This document shows positions 11,653-22,780 of a stretch of 64,000 bases of DNA, in pieces (position 1 is the first letter of the stretch; each line of letters begins with the position of its first letter). The DNA is taken from NCBI GenBank assembly GCA_958510825.1, contig OY294048.1, positions 21,593,589 through 21,657,588 of the forward strand. The letters run 5' to 3'. Under the pieces are notes generated by a model, which was not told where the DNA came from, made no database searches, and was given only the letters and a program-made list of their open reading frames with translations. The stretch comes from Brachypterus glaber (lineage: Eukaryota; Arthropoda; Insecta; Coleoptera; Kateretidae). A program made the position numbers and the translations under genes.

Positions 11653-12114
11653 ACAGGGTGATCCACAATTCCCGCCCTCGTCATTTTTCTCAAAAATGGT
11701 AAGGGATATTAAAAAAATCTTAAACCGTGTTTAATAGTCTCACCTGTACTATAAGTTAAATACCGAACAACGCTTTCATAATAACACTCGTTGGCCCTGT
11801 AGCGACCTCTATAAAGTAGAATAGTTCAGTTTCATGTCTTTTTTTCTGCACTCATTTGTTTTTTAGTTATGGGCTATCAAAATTTACTTAATTAATTGGT
11901 CCTAATTTTTTAATCATTGCAGATATTAAAAAAGTTTCAAATGTGGTACTTTTAGCTTTATAAATACTAATTAATTAATTATATAAAGGTTGCCACAGAG
12001 CCCATAAGTGTTATTATTAAAGCGTCATATAGTATTTAACTTGTACTATAGGTGAGACTATAAAACACGGTTTTCGAGAAAAATGACGAGGGCGGGAATT
12101 CTGGATCATCCTGT
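11653..12114. mobile_element. Short TIR element, ACAGGGTGATCC ends
   Basis: ACAGGGTGATCCACAATTCC on the left pairs with the reverse complement of GGAATTCTGGATCATCCTGT on the right. Inverted homology (CCCGCCCTCGTCATTTTTCT, AGTCTCACCT, GTTAAATAC) continues for about 150 bp, with a small extra segment in the left arm near 11,695-11,735. There is no coding capacity. Confidence 0.8.
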
Positions 12115-12655
12115 ACAAGATTTTGAAAAAGTCAAATTGATTTAAATATTAGGCATCTGTACATTTGTCAATATGAAAATTAAGCTTTTAAAGTATACTA
12201 ATTTCACAACAATATTGTTAATCCATTTTCTCCCACTGTAATATCCATATGGGCACAGTAAGTGTTTTAACATACTATCGCAGGTGATACATCATTTTAA
12301 AGCTTATTAAACTCTTTTTGACCTAATTTTTATTTAACAACATTTTTTGAAGGTGCTGAATTTTTAATTTTTGTTATTAAAAAAATGCGAAATTCTTACA
12401 TTTTTTTTTAATTTTCATTCATGTAATTTATAGATAGTTTAAATGTATAATTAACTTTTATCCAATACATACAGATAATAAGACAATTACCAGCTTTATT
12501 TTAAATAGATAAACTCAATAATAACCCCCGGGTGGCTTTTACTTTATTGAGTGGATAATTATTTATTTTACCCACTCAACTGTCACTTGTCAAATTATTT
12601 TCTTGTAAATGTAAAATTTTTAATAAAAATGTGAATTCCTAAGCTATTTTAAATA

Positions 12656-13184
12656 GAGCGTTCAAGTATTACGTAACGCAAAATTTGGCCATTTTTGTCC
12701 CCCACCCCCCCCCATGTAACGCGGAGTAACATTTTCGAGACCCTCCACCACCCCCTGCTATTTCTTACGTAACATTTTACAAAAAGTAAAAAAAATTAAA
12801 GGAAATTTTTCTTTATGGTTTAAACCGGTTTTTAACCGGTTATTACTTCCGTGTTTTAACCCAAAACCGGTCTGGTGTAATTTCCGAAACCCGTTAACCG
12901 AAAACCGGTTATTGGTTATGGTTTTCCATCTCTAATTGTTTTTGTTTAGAGGATTTAGTTAACTGTTAACCACGACGTGTGCAATAAAATTTGCAAGGAA
13001 TCCGTCTCTTTAAGCCTAGATCATTGTTAAAAATGTGATCCAATAAACATTTTATAAGTTTATAATTTTTTAAGTGTTACGTAACATTTTTACTGACACT
13101 TACCCCCCCTCTGTAACGCGGCGTACCGTTTTCGAGACCCCCACCCCTCCCCCCTAGCGCGTTACGTAATACTTGAACGTTCCC
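12656..13184. mobile_element. TIR MITE with GCGTTCAAGTATTACGTAAC ends
   Basis: GCGTTCAAGTATTACGTAAC at 12,658 is matched by GTTACGTAATACTTGAACGT ending near 13,180. C-rich tracts (CCCCCACCCCC) and TGTAACGCGG, TTTTCGAGACCC are shared subterminally in inverted orientation, together with GTTACGTAAC.TTTT. TA lies at both borders, suggesting a TA-target (Tc1/mariner-like) element; this is inference. The centre (12,790-13,070) is noncoding and contains several AACCGGTT-type short palindromes. Confidence 0.75.
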
Positions 13185-13202
13185 TTATTGGATAAAACCT
13201 TG

Positions 13203-13317
13203 TATGGCACTCATGGGTAAACCGATATTGCCCTCTCGAAAATTAACCTGCTTGGCTGATGCCTCGCAGGTTAATTTTCTCATGGGCAGTATCTTACTTT
13301 ACCCACTAGTACCATAA
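13203..13317. mobile_element. Hairpin MITE (GCAGGTTAATTTTC palindrome)
   Basis: An imperfect palindrome of about 115 bp: TGGCACTCATGGGTAAA, ATTGCCC and GAAAATTAACCTGC are followed, after a loop of about 13 nt (TTGGCTGATGCCTC), by the inverse GCAGGTTAATTTTC, GGGCAGTAT, TTTACCCACTAGTACCA. Confidence 0.75.
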
Positions 13318-14289
13318 ATAACTATTATTTATTATGAAATTAATCATTTAACAAAAGTTATTTGATTTTTTTTAAAAACATTTTAAATAAAATTATTAAA
13401 TTAAAAAAGACTTTGACGCATAATATATACCTTATATAATAGACCTTAGATGTAATGGAATAAAAATTTATTTTACTTTTTCATCCTGTGTGGCTTTATA
13501 TTTACAATTATGGCGAAGGCGCTACCATTGATACAAAGCTTTTTGGTATTTTTTTAATTACATACACGGGTCGGATCGAAGAAGCCATTAGAGTGTTAAA
13601 AAACTGTTTTTTTTAAGTAAATTGAAACTTTAAACTTTTGTTCACCAAGCGGAATTGCATGTCGACGCTGTTAATACTCAGTGAGTCACTTGGTCATGAT
13701 CCATGACTCATGGAGAAGGACTTAATTTTTTTTTTGAAAATTGTTTCTCTTTTCAAAAAACGAATAGTTAATAAAAAAATATTGTTTTTTTTATTAATTA
13801 TTCGTTTTTTGTCATGAAACACAGAAATATTTGGATTGAAAAACTTAAAAGGCTGTGATGAAAGGTGGAAAATGGCATATAAAACGAGATGAGCTAAATT
13901 CGTAGAATCTACAATGTAAATTAAGGCAAACCTTCATACGTGAAATTAGGCAAACCTACATACATAAATATCAAACTAAGGTGATATAAAAATATCAAAC
14001 TAGTGTGATATAAGGCGTTTTCTGAAGAACAAAAGAGTGTGTTAAATGTCATTTTCATAAGGGATCGTAGGAAAAAGAGTTTAACATACCGGGGCTCAAC
14101 GTATCAAGACATCTTCATTAAGTAAAACAAAGCATTATTTAAACAATTCTCGAAAAAATTACTCAATTATAGATAATAACTTTGTATAAATCTATAGGTA
14201 TACTTTAAATTTTAAAAGAATTAGCCAGGAATTTTTATCCAACAAAATTATATTCATCATTTTGTCCTAACAATATATATAATTTTTGT

Positions 14290-14413
14290 TTCCCGTCTGA
14301 CCGGCAAAAAAAATTATGCAACTCCGGTCGTTTCCCGTCCCGAAAAGGTTAACCTTTTCGGAACGGGAAAGGACCGGAGTTGCATAAATTTTCTTTCCAG
14401 TCAGAAGGGAAAA
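14290..14413. repeat. Near-perfect 120-bp palindrome
   Basis: It is centred on AAAAGGTTAACCTTTT (about 14,343-14,358). The arms share GTCTGACCGGCAAA / TTTCCAGTCAGA and ATGCAACTCCGGTC / GACCGGAGTTGCAT, then GGGAAACGACC-type sequence. It is much more G+C-rich than its surroundings. Probably a hairpin MITE. Confidence 0.8.
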
Positions 14414-14650
14414 GACTCGAGTTAACACGTTAGATGGCTCGCCCGATTTCACGAAGCTGTCAAAAAATTCCAGCAGTAATAAGTGATAACACCATAATCT
14501 TCATTAAAAAAGCACAAATTTACTTTGTCCAATCTGTACTTTTTTAATGAAAATAGTTTGTTTTCCCTACATGTTATATAGGTATTTATTTACAATTAAG
14601 TAATTTGGTTTATTTCCTTTTAAAATATGAAATGATGAAATAACAAGATA

Positions 14651-15060
14651 TTAGTTAGTTAGTTAGTTTTTTATTAAACTAAATGACAAGTCTGTTATTC
14701 CTACGAAATAATTTCGTCAAACTAGAGTTAAATTAGGTATGTCAAACTAACCCGCATAATTCACAAGAGTTATTTTGCAGTATGCTACAAAAAAATAATT
14801 AATAAAATAAATCTTTTAGGTTTTTTAGTAGAATTATAATCTGATAGGAATATATGTGGTTTTCTATGTATAAAACTATCAACGGCTTGGATTAAATGAT
14901 ATTCATTGGAACTAAAATATAATCTCAATCTGTGTAGAACTAATTAAAACAAAAATTAATTAAAATGCAATATTAAAAATTAAAATACCTAATTAAAATA
15001 GAATTTTTTTTATGTCAAGGAATATACATAGAATAAACATACATGATTTGATTTGATTAT
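14651..15060 (-). mobile_element. Possible 3' end of a non-LTR retrotransposon
   Basis: Read on the minus strand the segment ends in (AACT)n, seen on the plus strand as repeated TTAG at 14,651-14,668. It is preceded by a tight stem-loop, ACGAAAT-T-ATTTCGT (14,703-14,717). This order, stem-loop then simple-repeat tail, matches the other LINE 3' ends in the window. Upstream (14,760-15,060) no reverse transcriptase motif could be read, so how far it extends is uncertain. Confidence 0.45.
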
Positions 15061-15599
15061 TTATATTGCAATTTTTCTAGAAAATACATGTGATATATTG
15101 AAAAATTTTACTAATCCCCTTTGATGGATTTAAAATGTATTGATATTTTGTACGTATTATTTAAAAACTAATTATGGCGTTAAAAAAACATGTACAAAAA
15201 TTGTTTGTTACTTTGTTTAAGAGAAATGGAAAACCCTATTTGTTTACGTTCTCTAACAAATATTTACTTTGACTTTATAAACGACTCCAAAAAAAATGTG
15301 GACCCCGCCAGAAAAGGGCCTGTATTGTCGCTTGACTTTAATGATGTAAAAATTTTACAATTTTGTTTTGTTGCATTTTATGTCAACCAGTGTAGTGGAC
15401 CCAGAAAAAAAAAAGACAAAATTCTGTTTTTTTTTTTGCATATGCTTACGAAAAAAATATTTGTTTAAACATTTTTAAAAATGTCGGGACCAATACTCAA
15501 AAACTTAAAATTCAAAATGGCGAAATAAATATGGCCGATTTATTTTTTAAATTTAATAATAAATTTATTTTTATTTGTATGTATATTTATATAGGTCAT
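15061..15599. other. Non-coding interval
   Basis: An open frame at 15,190-15,468 encodes a lysine-rich, low-complexity product with no recognisable motif and is not supported as a gene. Nothing else stands out. Confidence 0.4.
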
Positions 15600-15679
15600 A
15601 TATGAGGGGTTTCGTTTCAGACGTAAAATGGAACAAGTCCATAAGAACTTGATCGACTTCTGCTCTGAACCCCTCATAT
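15600..15679. repeat. Small inverted-repeat element
   Basis: ATATGAGGGGTT at the left end is matched by AACCCCTCATAT at the right end. The TTTCAGA / TCTGCTCTGAA neighbourhood is weakly inverted too. Length is about 80 bp. Confidence 0.6.
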
Positions 15680-15934
15680 GAGTATGCTCAAAGAAAATTG
15701 GATTGGTGAAGTTATTAAAATATAAATAGAACCACCTGTTGTAAACATTAATTTTGAAAAAGATTCTGGTGACGAGGATATGGGGGATCGCCTAGTTGTC
15801 TTAATTTTTGTCTTCTATAATTTTAATTTGAATATTTTTTCTGATGTAGTTTCGATGTAATTTTAATATAATTTCGATATAATTTCTATATATTTTCGAT
15901 TTTATTTTAATATAATTTTTATAAAAAAAAAAAC

Positions 15935-16316
15935 GATTCCGAATATCTTTAAAGTAAATTGCTATTTTTTTTCGTTTTCGAGAAAAATGCTCTGGATCAA
16001 TTCATTGGAAAATATTTTTTTTTCGCTTGTAGAAAAATTATCAAAGAAAAATATAGTTTGCATAAAATGTGTTTTCAGCGGTATTTTAAAACTGTTTTCA
16101 AGTTGACCACTAAACAATGTGCTAAGTTTTTCGTGTAAGATTTTAAAGAGTAAGAACCCCGCTCTAAATGAATCCTGGATAAAAGCTTTCAGGTACTATG
16201 ATAATTTTTCTACAAACACTTGAAAAATGGAAAAAAAAAACGAAAAAAAATTTTTTCAAGAGCATTTTTCTCGAAAACGGGAAAACATAGCGATTTACTT
16301 TAAGTTATTCGGAATC
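15935..16316. mobile_element. Short TIR element, GATTCCGAAT ends
   Basis: GATTCCGAATATCTTTAAAG on the left and its inverse CTTTAAGTTATTCGGAATC on the right are followed by inverted GTAAATTGCTAT and CGTTTTCGAGAAAAATGCTC. Arms are about 60 bp, the centre about 260 bp, without coding capacity. Confidence 0.75.
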
Positions 16317-17020
16317 AGGTAAAAAATACTATGAATCGTTTAACAAAATATGAAATTTATTGTCAAAGATTCTGCAGAAGATTATTTTACATTATTTAGC
16401 AAAAACAAGTTTTCTGGATTTAGCTTTAAATGGTTTTGTAATGAGTAGACCCTTTGATACCATGATCCATTATCAGATTTTTCTGTAGAGCTACTTCATC
16501 TCATTAATTCTTCATAACATGCCCGTAAAACATCGGGCTTCGCGGCTAGTTCTGGTAGACATAAATGTTATTGTTTGTTGATTTCTACATTTTTTAAATA
16601 ACTAATTTAAACCAAAACCTGTCAAACTTTAAATGCAATTTTCTCGAAACCTACTTTTTTTAAGTCCCAAAAATAAAGAACCCCGCACAAAACCCCGTGT
16701 TTTTGGCCTTCAGCTAAATTTGCTGGAAATTATATACTTTAATAACCTTCATGACCAAAATTTTTAGCATAATTGTATGTACAGTTTTCGAGATATCGTG
16801 TCTTAAAATTGGTAATTTAGAATTCAGGAAAATTTCAAACCTGTTAAAATGTTGTGCTTTTTAATGTCAGTTTTTTATGTATGATAAAACTTAATGGTGC
16901 AAATTGAAGTTGTTTAGATGCTTTATTTAAATGTTAACTCGATTTAATTAGCTAAAAGTTCTAAATCTCGGTAAATCTTACAAATAAAGTAAACTAGGTA
17001 AACCAACCAAAGAGGGCGTA

Positions 17021-17517
17021 GTGGGAAAAAGGTATAAAACGTATAAAACCCCTTTACATGTCACTGGTAACTGCAACTTCAATAACAATAAAATAACAAG
17101 TATTCTTCGAGAAAAAAAGTTTATGTGCTTTGAAGAGGTCCATGCAGTTGACAATCTTGGTTCAAATCGATTTTCGGATATAATTGCTTTTCATCCATCT
17201 ATAAATAAAGCATTTATAATAGATCCCACAGTAAAATATGAAACAAATGATACCGATCAAGATCAAAAAATCAAAAATGAGAAAAAAAGCTATTTATGAA
17301 GCATGCATTAAATATTATGAGAATCTATTTTTGGAGAGATTTGGAAAACGAGAATGGGAAGTATTTGGTTTATAGTTTGGTTCAAGGGGTTCATTAAAAG
17401 AAAGCTGTTTGGAATTTTTTAGTTTATTAAACTTAGATAAAAAAAATTTGATTGAAATTTCGGAACAATTTTTAATTGACACAATTAAAATAATTCATAC
17501 CCATATTTATTGTTAAA
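17021..17517 (+). pseudogene. C-terminal nuclease-like fragment of a LINE polyprotein
   Basis: The first frame (to about 17,285) reads PLHVTGNCN, then FMCFEEVHAVDNLGSNRFSD, IIAF and AFIIDPTVKYE. A frameshift near 17,285 leads into IYEACIKYYENLF, WEVFGL, an in-frame stop, then GSRGSLKESC and IKIIHTHIY. From memory, the arrangement GSNR.(A/S)DI(V/I)A...(I/L)(I/L)DPT.(R/K).E followed by IYEPC...GxxxGSRG is the C-terminus found after the reverse transcriptase in a group of insect LINE proteins; the Asp...Asp-x-Thr-x-Lys pattern resembles a PD-(D/E)XK nuclease. Only the tail is present. It begins directly after the left inverted repeat. Confidence 0.6.
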
Positions 17518-17716
17518 TTGTTAATTTTTAATAGATTAGTATGCTGTGTATTTAAGCAACCTGCAGTAGGCAGGCAGCACGACTTATTATTAATAAAGTT
17601 CATTCTCTCTCAGTCAGAATTATATAATAATATTAAAGATCTAATTTTTACAAATATAAGTACTAAATAATATTTGATAGCATAGGGCTATATGGGAATG
17701 ATAATTTCAAGAAAAC

Positions 17717-17825
17717 AGCTTTGTTATATGGAAATGATAATGAAAATAAACAAGAGCTAGCTATTTCTCGACTGGAAGCAAATGGACTATTACCTAAGCA
17801 CATTACTCCTCAATCTAGGTTATGA
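17717..17825 (+). repeat. Coding-like block, inverted copy of 19,905-20,004
   Basis: Reads LLYGNDNENKQELAISRLEA then NGLLP on the plus strand. The inverted partner at 19,905-20,004 reads VLYGNDNKNKQELAISRPEA then DGLLP on the minus strand. Protein-level conservation with few differences suggests a duplicated exon or gene start; the protein is not recognised. Confidence 0.5.
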
Positions 17826-18464
17826 TCAAATTGCAATATATCAATTATAAAAGGAATTCTTCAAATGGAGAGTCGCCTCATTTAACTGTATAATTAATTA
17901 TTAAATTAGATTATTTAAAACGTGTATAGTTGTATTAATGGTGGATGTCGCTTGTATATCAACTTTACATGACGACTTTTCCAGAACGCTTTGATAAAAA
18001 GACTTAACTTTTGGATCAAACATTTTCAACGTGGCAAAAAATTTTAAATATCTATGTCAACGCGTTCTTAAAATGTCATAGTATAAAGTTATTTTGCAAG
18101 CGAAATGTAAATATTAGTACATATAGTTAAATCTCCTAATTTTGATATCAATGAAAAAGATTCCTATAAATCTAATGTTTGATTTATAATTACACATCCT
18201 CCTCCTCTATAATTTCTTCATTATTTCTGTTATCTAGTATCCTATCTAATAATATTCTTGATGGATACCGTGTTTGATCTTGGTACCTGGAATACCCCAT
18301 ATACCAAATAAAGCCTGCGACATGGGCATAACAACCTAGTGTTCTGGCCCCACTTCTTCATGTACAGTAGTAGCCTGTTACAGGACTTTCAGCATTGTTT
18401 CCATCAAAAGAGATCCAAATATAGTACTTGGTTGAATTTCTAAATATTGAGAAATGTTCTTCCT

Positions 18465-19240
18465 CTACCCTAGTTTGAAGAACATTATTTTTTTTTGTGC
18501 TCGTTGGAATATTTCGTTGGCTAACTCAACATTGGTTTCAGGCATTTTTATTGTCTGATGATATTTATTTTTCAATGCATATGCTATTCTGTAGAAATCT
18601 GCCAGATGTACGGCATGGGTTATAGATATTTTGTTAGAAAAAAGATTAAACATTGTCTTTATATGGCCATTTCTGGCTTCCACAACCCACCTTGTCTTCG
18701 TGACAATGCGAGACTGATTTGCCTCCTCCGTTGTAAGCTGGGTTCGGTCCTGATATAATAGTGATAGCATTCTATGATGAATACCCAGGTTTTCCAACAT
18801 AGGAATGGCATCTATATAACCCCTATCAATTATAAAAATATCCCCTTCCTGAAACCAGTTTCGCATTTCGACTAGTCTCTCCATTTTAACATTAAGGATA
18901 TTTGCGTTATTATTCGGATTATCGGAAAAATATGGCCTCTGTACATTTTTTTTTTGTGAAAACAAAAGGATTACCTTAGCACATTAAAAATTCCTAGTTT
19001 TTTCCATTGGGCAGTAGATTTCGTCAGTAGGCAAAGGCTCTAGGTGTATCCGGTTCTGGGTTCTAGAGCTGATTTGCAAACCCTGTTACATGTCTTTCGA
19101 TATAGGTTTGTCTAAACCTAGAAAATGAGGAATGAAGTTTTGTGCAAGTGACGCTCTTACAGTAGTTATAGTCATGTTGGTCTGCTGTCTAGTATTATAG
19201 TCGAAAACTACTAGAAAATTGTCGAATAAACTATGATGTA
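18465..19240 (-). pseudogene. DDE_4-type transposase remnant
   Basis: The C-terminal 166 codons (18,465-18,965) contain GDIFIIDRGYIDAIP, with the second catalytic Asp of the DDE_Tnp_4 fold, and TTEEANQSRIVTKTRWVVEA then RNGHIK, with the expected acidic residue. Upstream on the minus strand, with stops, the frame reads DYNTRQQTNMTITTVRASLA, NFIPHFLGLDKPIS and PLPTDEIYCPME, which resembles the family's helix-turn-helix and linker. The segment that should hold the first catalytic Asp is missing: AKVILL runs straight into SQKKNVQRPYF, and a second gap precedes FSDNPNNNANILN. The protein is therefore inactive. DDE_4 members occur in Harbinger- and ISL2EU-type elements; which one cannot be decided here. 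Confidence 0.75.
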
Positions 19241-19564
19241 TTTTACATAAAAATTTTAATATTTTTTTTTTGTTATATGCCTAAAAAAATTAAAATATTA
19301 ATAAAGCGTAAAAAATATAATTAACCAATTATAAATTTGACCATTAATTACAGGTACTATTACAATAGGTGTACATATCTTGAAAACTATATTTGCTAAA
19401 GCAAGACATACTGTAAAATTCATTATCTTCTAAAATATTTCCCTCAAAATGCCACTTATTGGCCTTCCCTGCCACATTTCTAAGTTATTGTCTAAACGCC
19501 GAAAAGTCTGTTTCTTTTAAAATAATAAATTTATTAATAAATCTTAACGTTAAAATTGGGAAAC

Positions 19565-20004
19565 CTACAAGAAACCCATCTTCGTTGAGGTGCTTATTAC
19601 AGCATCTGATTCTATTTGGAATATAAATGATTTGCAAAATAAAAATGTTAACTGTAAGAATAATAATGTAAGAATATATTTACGTGCTCTGGGCAGTAGT
19701 CTGAAGTGTGTAAGAACTAAATCTCGCCCTGTATTTAAATATTCTACAAGTGTAATATTGTATTTTATTATAACTCTAAACTTGGTCGAAACTTTATGAA
19801 TATTTTGACGAGCATAGCAAATCATGCACTTCTCGCCAAGCAATTGGGGTGATTCTCCATTTGACGAAAGTCTTCTATAAATTATATATTGTAATTTAGG
19901 CATAACCTAGGAAGTAATGGACTCAGGCAAGAGTCCATCTGCTTCTGGTCGAGAAATAGCTAGCTCTTGTTTATTCTTATTATCATTTCCATATAACACA
20001 GCCA
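19565..20004 (-). pseudogene. Possible N-terminal exon of the same transposon, unrecognised
   Basis: On the minus strand the block VLYGNDNKNKQELAISRPEA ... GLLPESIT is followed, after one stop, by MPKLQYIIYRRLSSNGESPQ and LLGEKCMICYARQNIHKV (CxxC pair). It is upstream of and co-directional with the DDE_4 remnant, so it could be the N-terminal part of that transposase or a second protein of the element. No family match that I trust. Confidence 0.35.
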
Positions 20005-20039
20005 TTTGCCTAGGATTATGCTGAATTTGGCATAACATG

Positions 20040-20825
20040 ATATATTTTGTCAAAATGCCATTTTTATTTTACTATGACAGTGAATAATGAACCTAAATAG
20101 GTTCTTATTATAGGTAAAATACTTATCTCCAAGGTTTTATAAAGATTAAGGTATGATTATTATTATTAAAATACTACTTTATATAATAATATATAACAGT
20201 ATATAGTGAAAAAATAAACAATCATAATTATTCATTAATAAAAGAATATCGTCAAATAATTCGTATACACTTGCTCAAAACTAAAAATCATATTTCTCAT
20301 GCTGTTAAGTATAACTTGCAATTTTCTTAAAATCAAACATAGACTTTTTCTGAAATCCCAAGTAAATTTTTTTTACATATTTTTGTTTCATATTGAACTA
20401 TATGAATCAAGAATTACCTGGATAGAAACTGAATAATTAGGCGAAAGATAAAACCCAGAGTGTAAGACTTCCTACAGGAAGAGATGGAATACCTATAGTT
20501 GCAAAATATATTCCTCTAACCAATGAATCACTCAATCCGAAGATCCGATATTCCTGATTACTAAATTAAATTAAAACTAATTTTATTAAGATACAGCGCA
20601 CAAAGGTAAAGCAATTAACTTTAGTTTGTTATTACCTTTTAGATTTCTTTTTTTATTGTCTTTTAAACATTTAAGTAATTAGCCTATCTATACCCCTTTT
20701 CCTACCATGCTTAAATTACTTTCGAAAACCTGGTTAACTTGGTTTAAATCCCTCTATTGCAAGTTATACTGCGATTATCTTAAAGATAGAAATAAGTATT
20801 TTTATAACAGTTCATCATTTCATGG
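20040..20825. other. Non-coding, A+T-rich interval
   Basis: Lies inside the right inverted-repeat arm region. Nothing coding is visible; it has (TTA)-rich and TATATA stretches around 20,155-20,220. Confidence 0.4.
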
Positions 20826-21189
20826 CCTTTGGTCCACTATGCCAATGTAGGCCCTCTTTGGTTGGTTTACCTAGTTGACTTTAGCAATACATTTTCTAAA
20901 ATTCCATTTATTTGTAAGATTTAGGGAAAATTTAAAACTTTTAGCTCATTAAATCGAGTTAATTTATTTTTATGTGGTTTGCCCTTATTATGCCCAAAAA
21001 GAAGGACTTTGAGTACTCTAATGAGCTTCAATTATTTTTATGAAACATATAAAAATTATTAAATTGTAGCCGTTAGATTTTCTGTTTTTTAAAAATTAAC
21101 CAACATTAATAATTAACATTTTTAATATTTATTATATCGCCTATTTTAGGCTGTTGCCACGGAAAAGGGAAACTCTGTGGCTAATGTTA

Positions 21190-22205
21190 GTAGAAAATTC
21201 TCTGGAACCCCATGAACTACATAAAAAGTAGGCACGCTATCTATAATGACATTAAACGTCATTAAACTTGAAGTTTAATGTCACTTTATTTAGGGTCCCT
21301 AATAAAAAGGTACTCTTTGTGTAAAAACGTAGGGCCAACCGTTCCCAACAAAATCTGAGTTAAAGAGAAAATTTCACGTTCTGAGCATCCAAAATAGGAA
21401 CTAATGCACCGATAAAAATTTCAATACTGCAGGGTTATTCTACATTAAACACTGTAAAAAAAAGCTACTAGGCATCAGGTTCAAAAATCAGTTTTAGTAC
21501 TACAGTCTCTTAAAAAATAACACTTTTTAAGGGGCTGTAACTCCCTTATTCTACATTAAACACTGAAAAAAAAGCTACTAGGCATCAGGTTCAAAAATCA
21601 GTTTTAGTACTACAGTCTCTTAAAAAATAACACTTTTTAAGGGGCTGTAACTCCCTTAAAAGCGATTTGTGGTTATTTGTGTACGGGAGCTTTTTTTCAT
21701 AGTTTCTAATGTAGAATTGCCCTGCATTATTATAAACTTAATTGGCGCGTTTTTTAGTTCCTGGTTCGGAAGCTCAGAACCTGAAATTTTCTCTTTAAAT
21801 CAAATTTTCTCGAAAACGGTTTGCCCTACGTTGTTACACAAACAGTACCTTTTTTTAAGTATTTTTAATTAAAGAATTATTTTATTGAGAAAGTGACAAA
21901 AAATATACAGATAAAAAAGTTTGGGACAAAAAACATTTAGCATGTCCCTGTTAAAAATGACCAAATAAAAATTACATAAAAGGATAGCCTTTAAGGCATG
22001 TGCAAAAAATCTTTATAATAGTTCATGGGGCTCCAGAGATATTAAATAAAAACTACTTTTCAGATGTACCCTTAGGAGGGTCGTAGCTCCCTTGGGGCTG
22101 ATTTGCAGAGCAACCTTTATAAGATTTTTTTTTCGTATTTTTGGACCTAGAATTACCCCTTAAAGTTTTGTACCTTATTTCTGAAATAAACCTGTATATA
22201 ACTCC
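21190..22205. mobile_element. Partial TIR element related to the CAGGGTG-ended families
   Basis: The right end, read reversed, is TATATACAGGTTTATTTCAG, then TAATTCTAGGTCCAAAAATA, ATAAAGGTTG and GGAGCTACGACCC. This layout is shared with the elements at 31,608 and 57,573. The left end has lost its terminus, but TCTCTGGAACCCCATGAACT at about 21,200 is the inverse of a segment near 22,020-22,040. The interior contains the 111-bp tandem duplication. Confidence 0.6.
21435..21655 (+). repeat. 111-bp tandem duplication
   Basis: Units 21,435-21,545 and 21,546-21,655 are nearly identical, each from TTATTCTACATTAAACACTG to GGGGCTGTAACTCCC. The only difference I see is one A in a poly-A run plus GTA/GA there. 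The identity implies a recent duplication. Confidence 0.9.
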
Positions 22206-22459
22206 ATAACGACAATAAGGGCCATTTTCTGGCGGGAGTCCACAAATATTAATCAGAAAAATTCTTTGATCTTTGATGTAGAATTGTTAAAAGTATATTG
22301 TATATGCAATTTCAAATCTAGCTAGTACATAGCATCAATACATTTTTAATTTAAAACATTTAAAATACAGAATAAGTTTTTTAGCTTAAAGTTTTTTTAC
22401 TTTCCTCGAGGAAAGTCTTGCGTTGGTAAAAAAAATATAAAAAAAATGTTTTTTTTACG

Positions 22460-22780
22460 TTTCTCCAAAAAAACACGATTTCTGTCAACTAAAATGCTGT
22501 TTTTCAGTCTGTCTGGGAAATTTGTGACCACGATAACTCAAGAACGCGTCAACCTAAAGTATTCAAATTTAGACCATATCCATATCCAAAGTTCTAGGCT
22601 GAGATTTTTTTCGGTAAAAATCGGGGTGGGGTAAGGAGGTAAAATGGGAAAAAAATATTTTTTTTTACTTTTTTACGTTAAAATTTTTTTTTAAAGATGA
22701 TTTTCGTTTTTGATTTTAATGAACTTAGCCTATAGGGAAAAGTATTATTTTGTTGACAACAGTATTTTTATTTGTTATTA
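22460..22780 (+). repeat. Dispersed repeat, copy B (GTGACCACGATAACTCAAGAACG core)
   Basis: Landmarks in order: GTCTGTCTGGGAAATTTGTG, ACCACGATAACTCAAGAACG, CCAAAGTTCTAGGCT, GGTAAAATGGG and TATTATTTTGTTGACAACAG. The same series occurs reversed at 24,925-25,300. Confidence 0.7.

Larger units (their letters stand above)
16933..20962. repeat. Inverted repeats framing a 4-kb transposon-remnant block
   Basis: The left arm 16,933-17,032 and the right arm 20,826-20,962 are inverted copies: GTTAACTCGATTTAAT, GCTAAAAGTT, AAATCTTACAAATAAA, ACTAGGTAAACCAACCAAAG and GAGGGC. A second inverted pair lies further inside: 17,717-17,825 and 19,905-20,004, both with TTATATGGAAATGATAAT and AACAAGAGCTAGCTATTTCT. 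A LINE fragment and a DDE_4 transposase remnant lie between. It may be one degraded transposon or a composite. Confidence 0.55.

Noticed and set aside
15190..15468. Open frame of 92 codons
   Set aside because: Lysine- and phenylalanine-rich low-complexity product, no motif, no supporting context.
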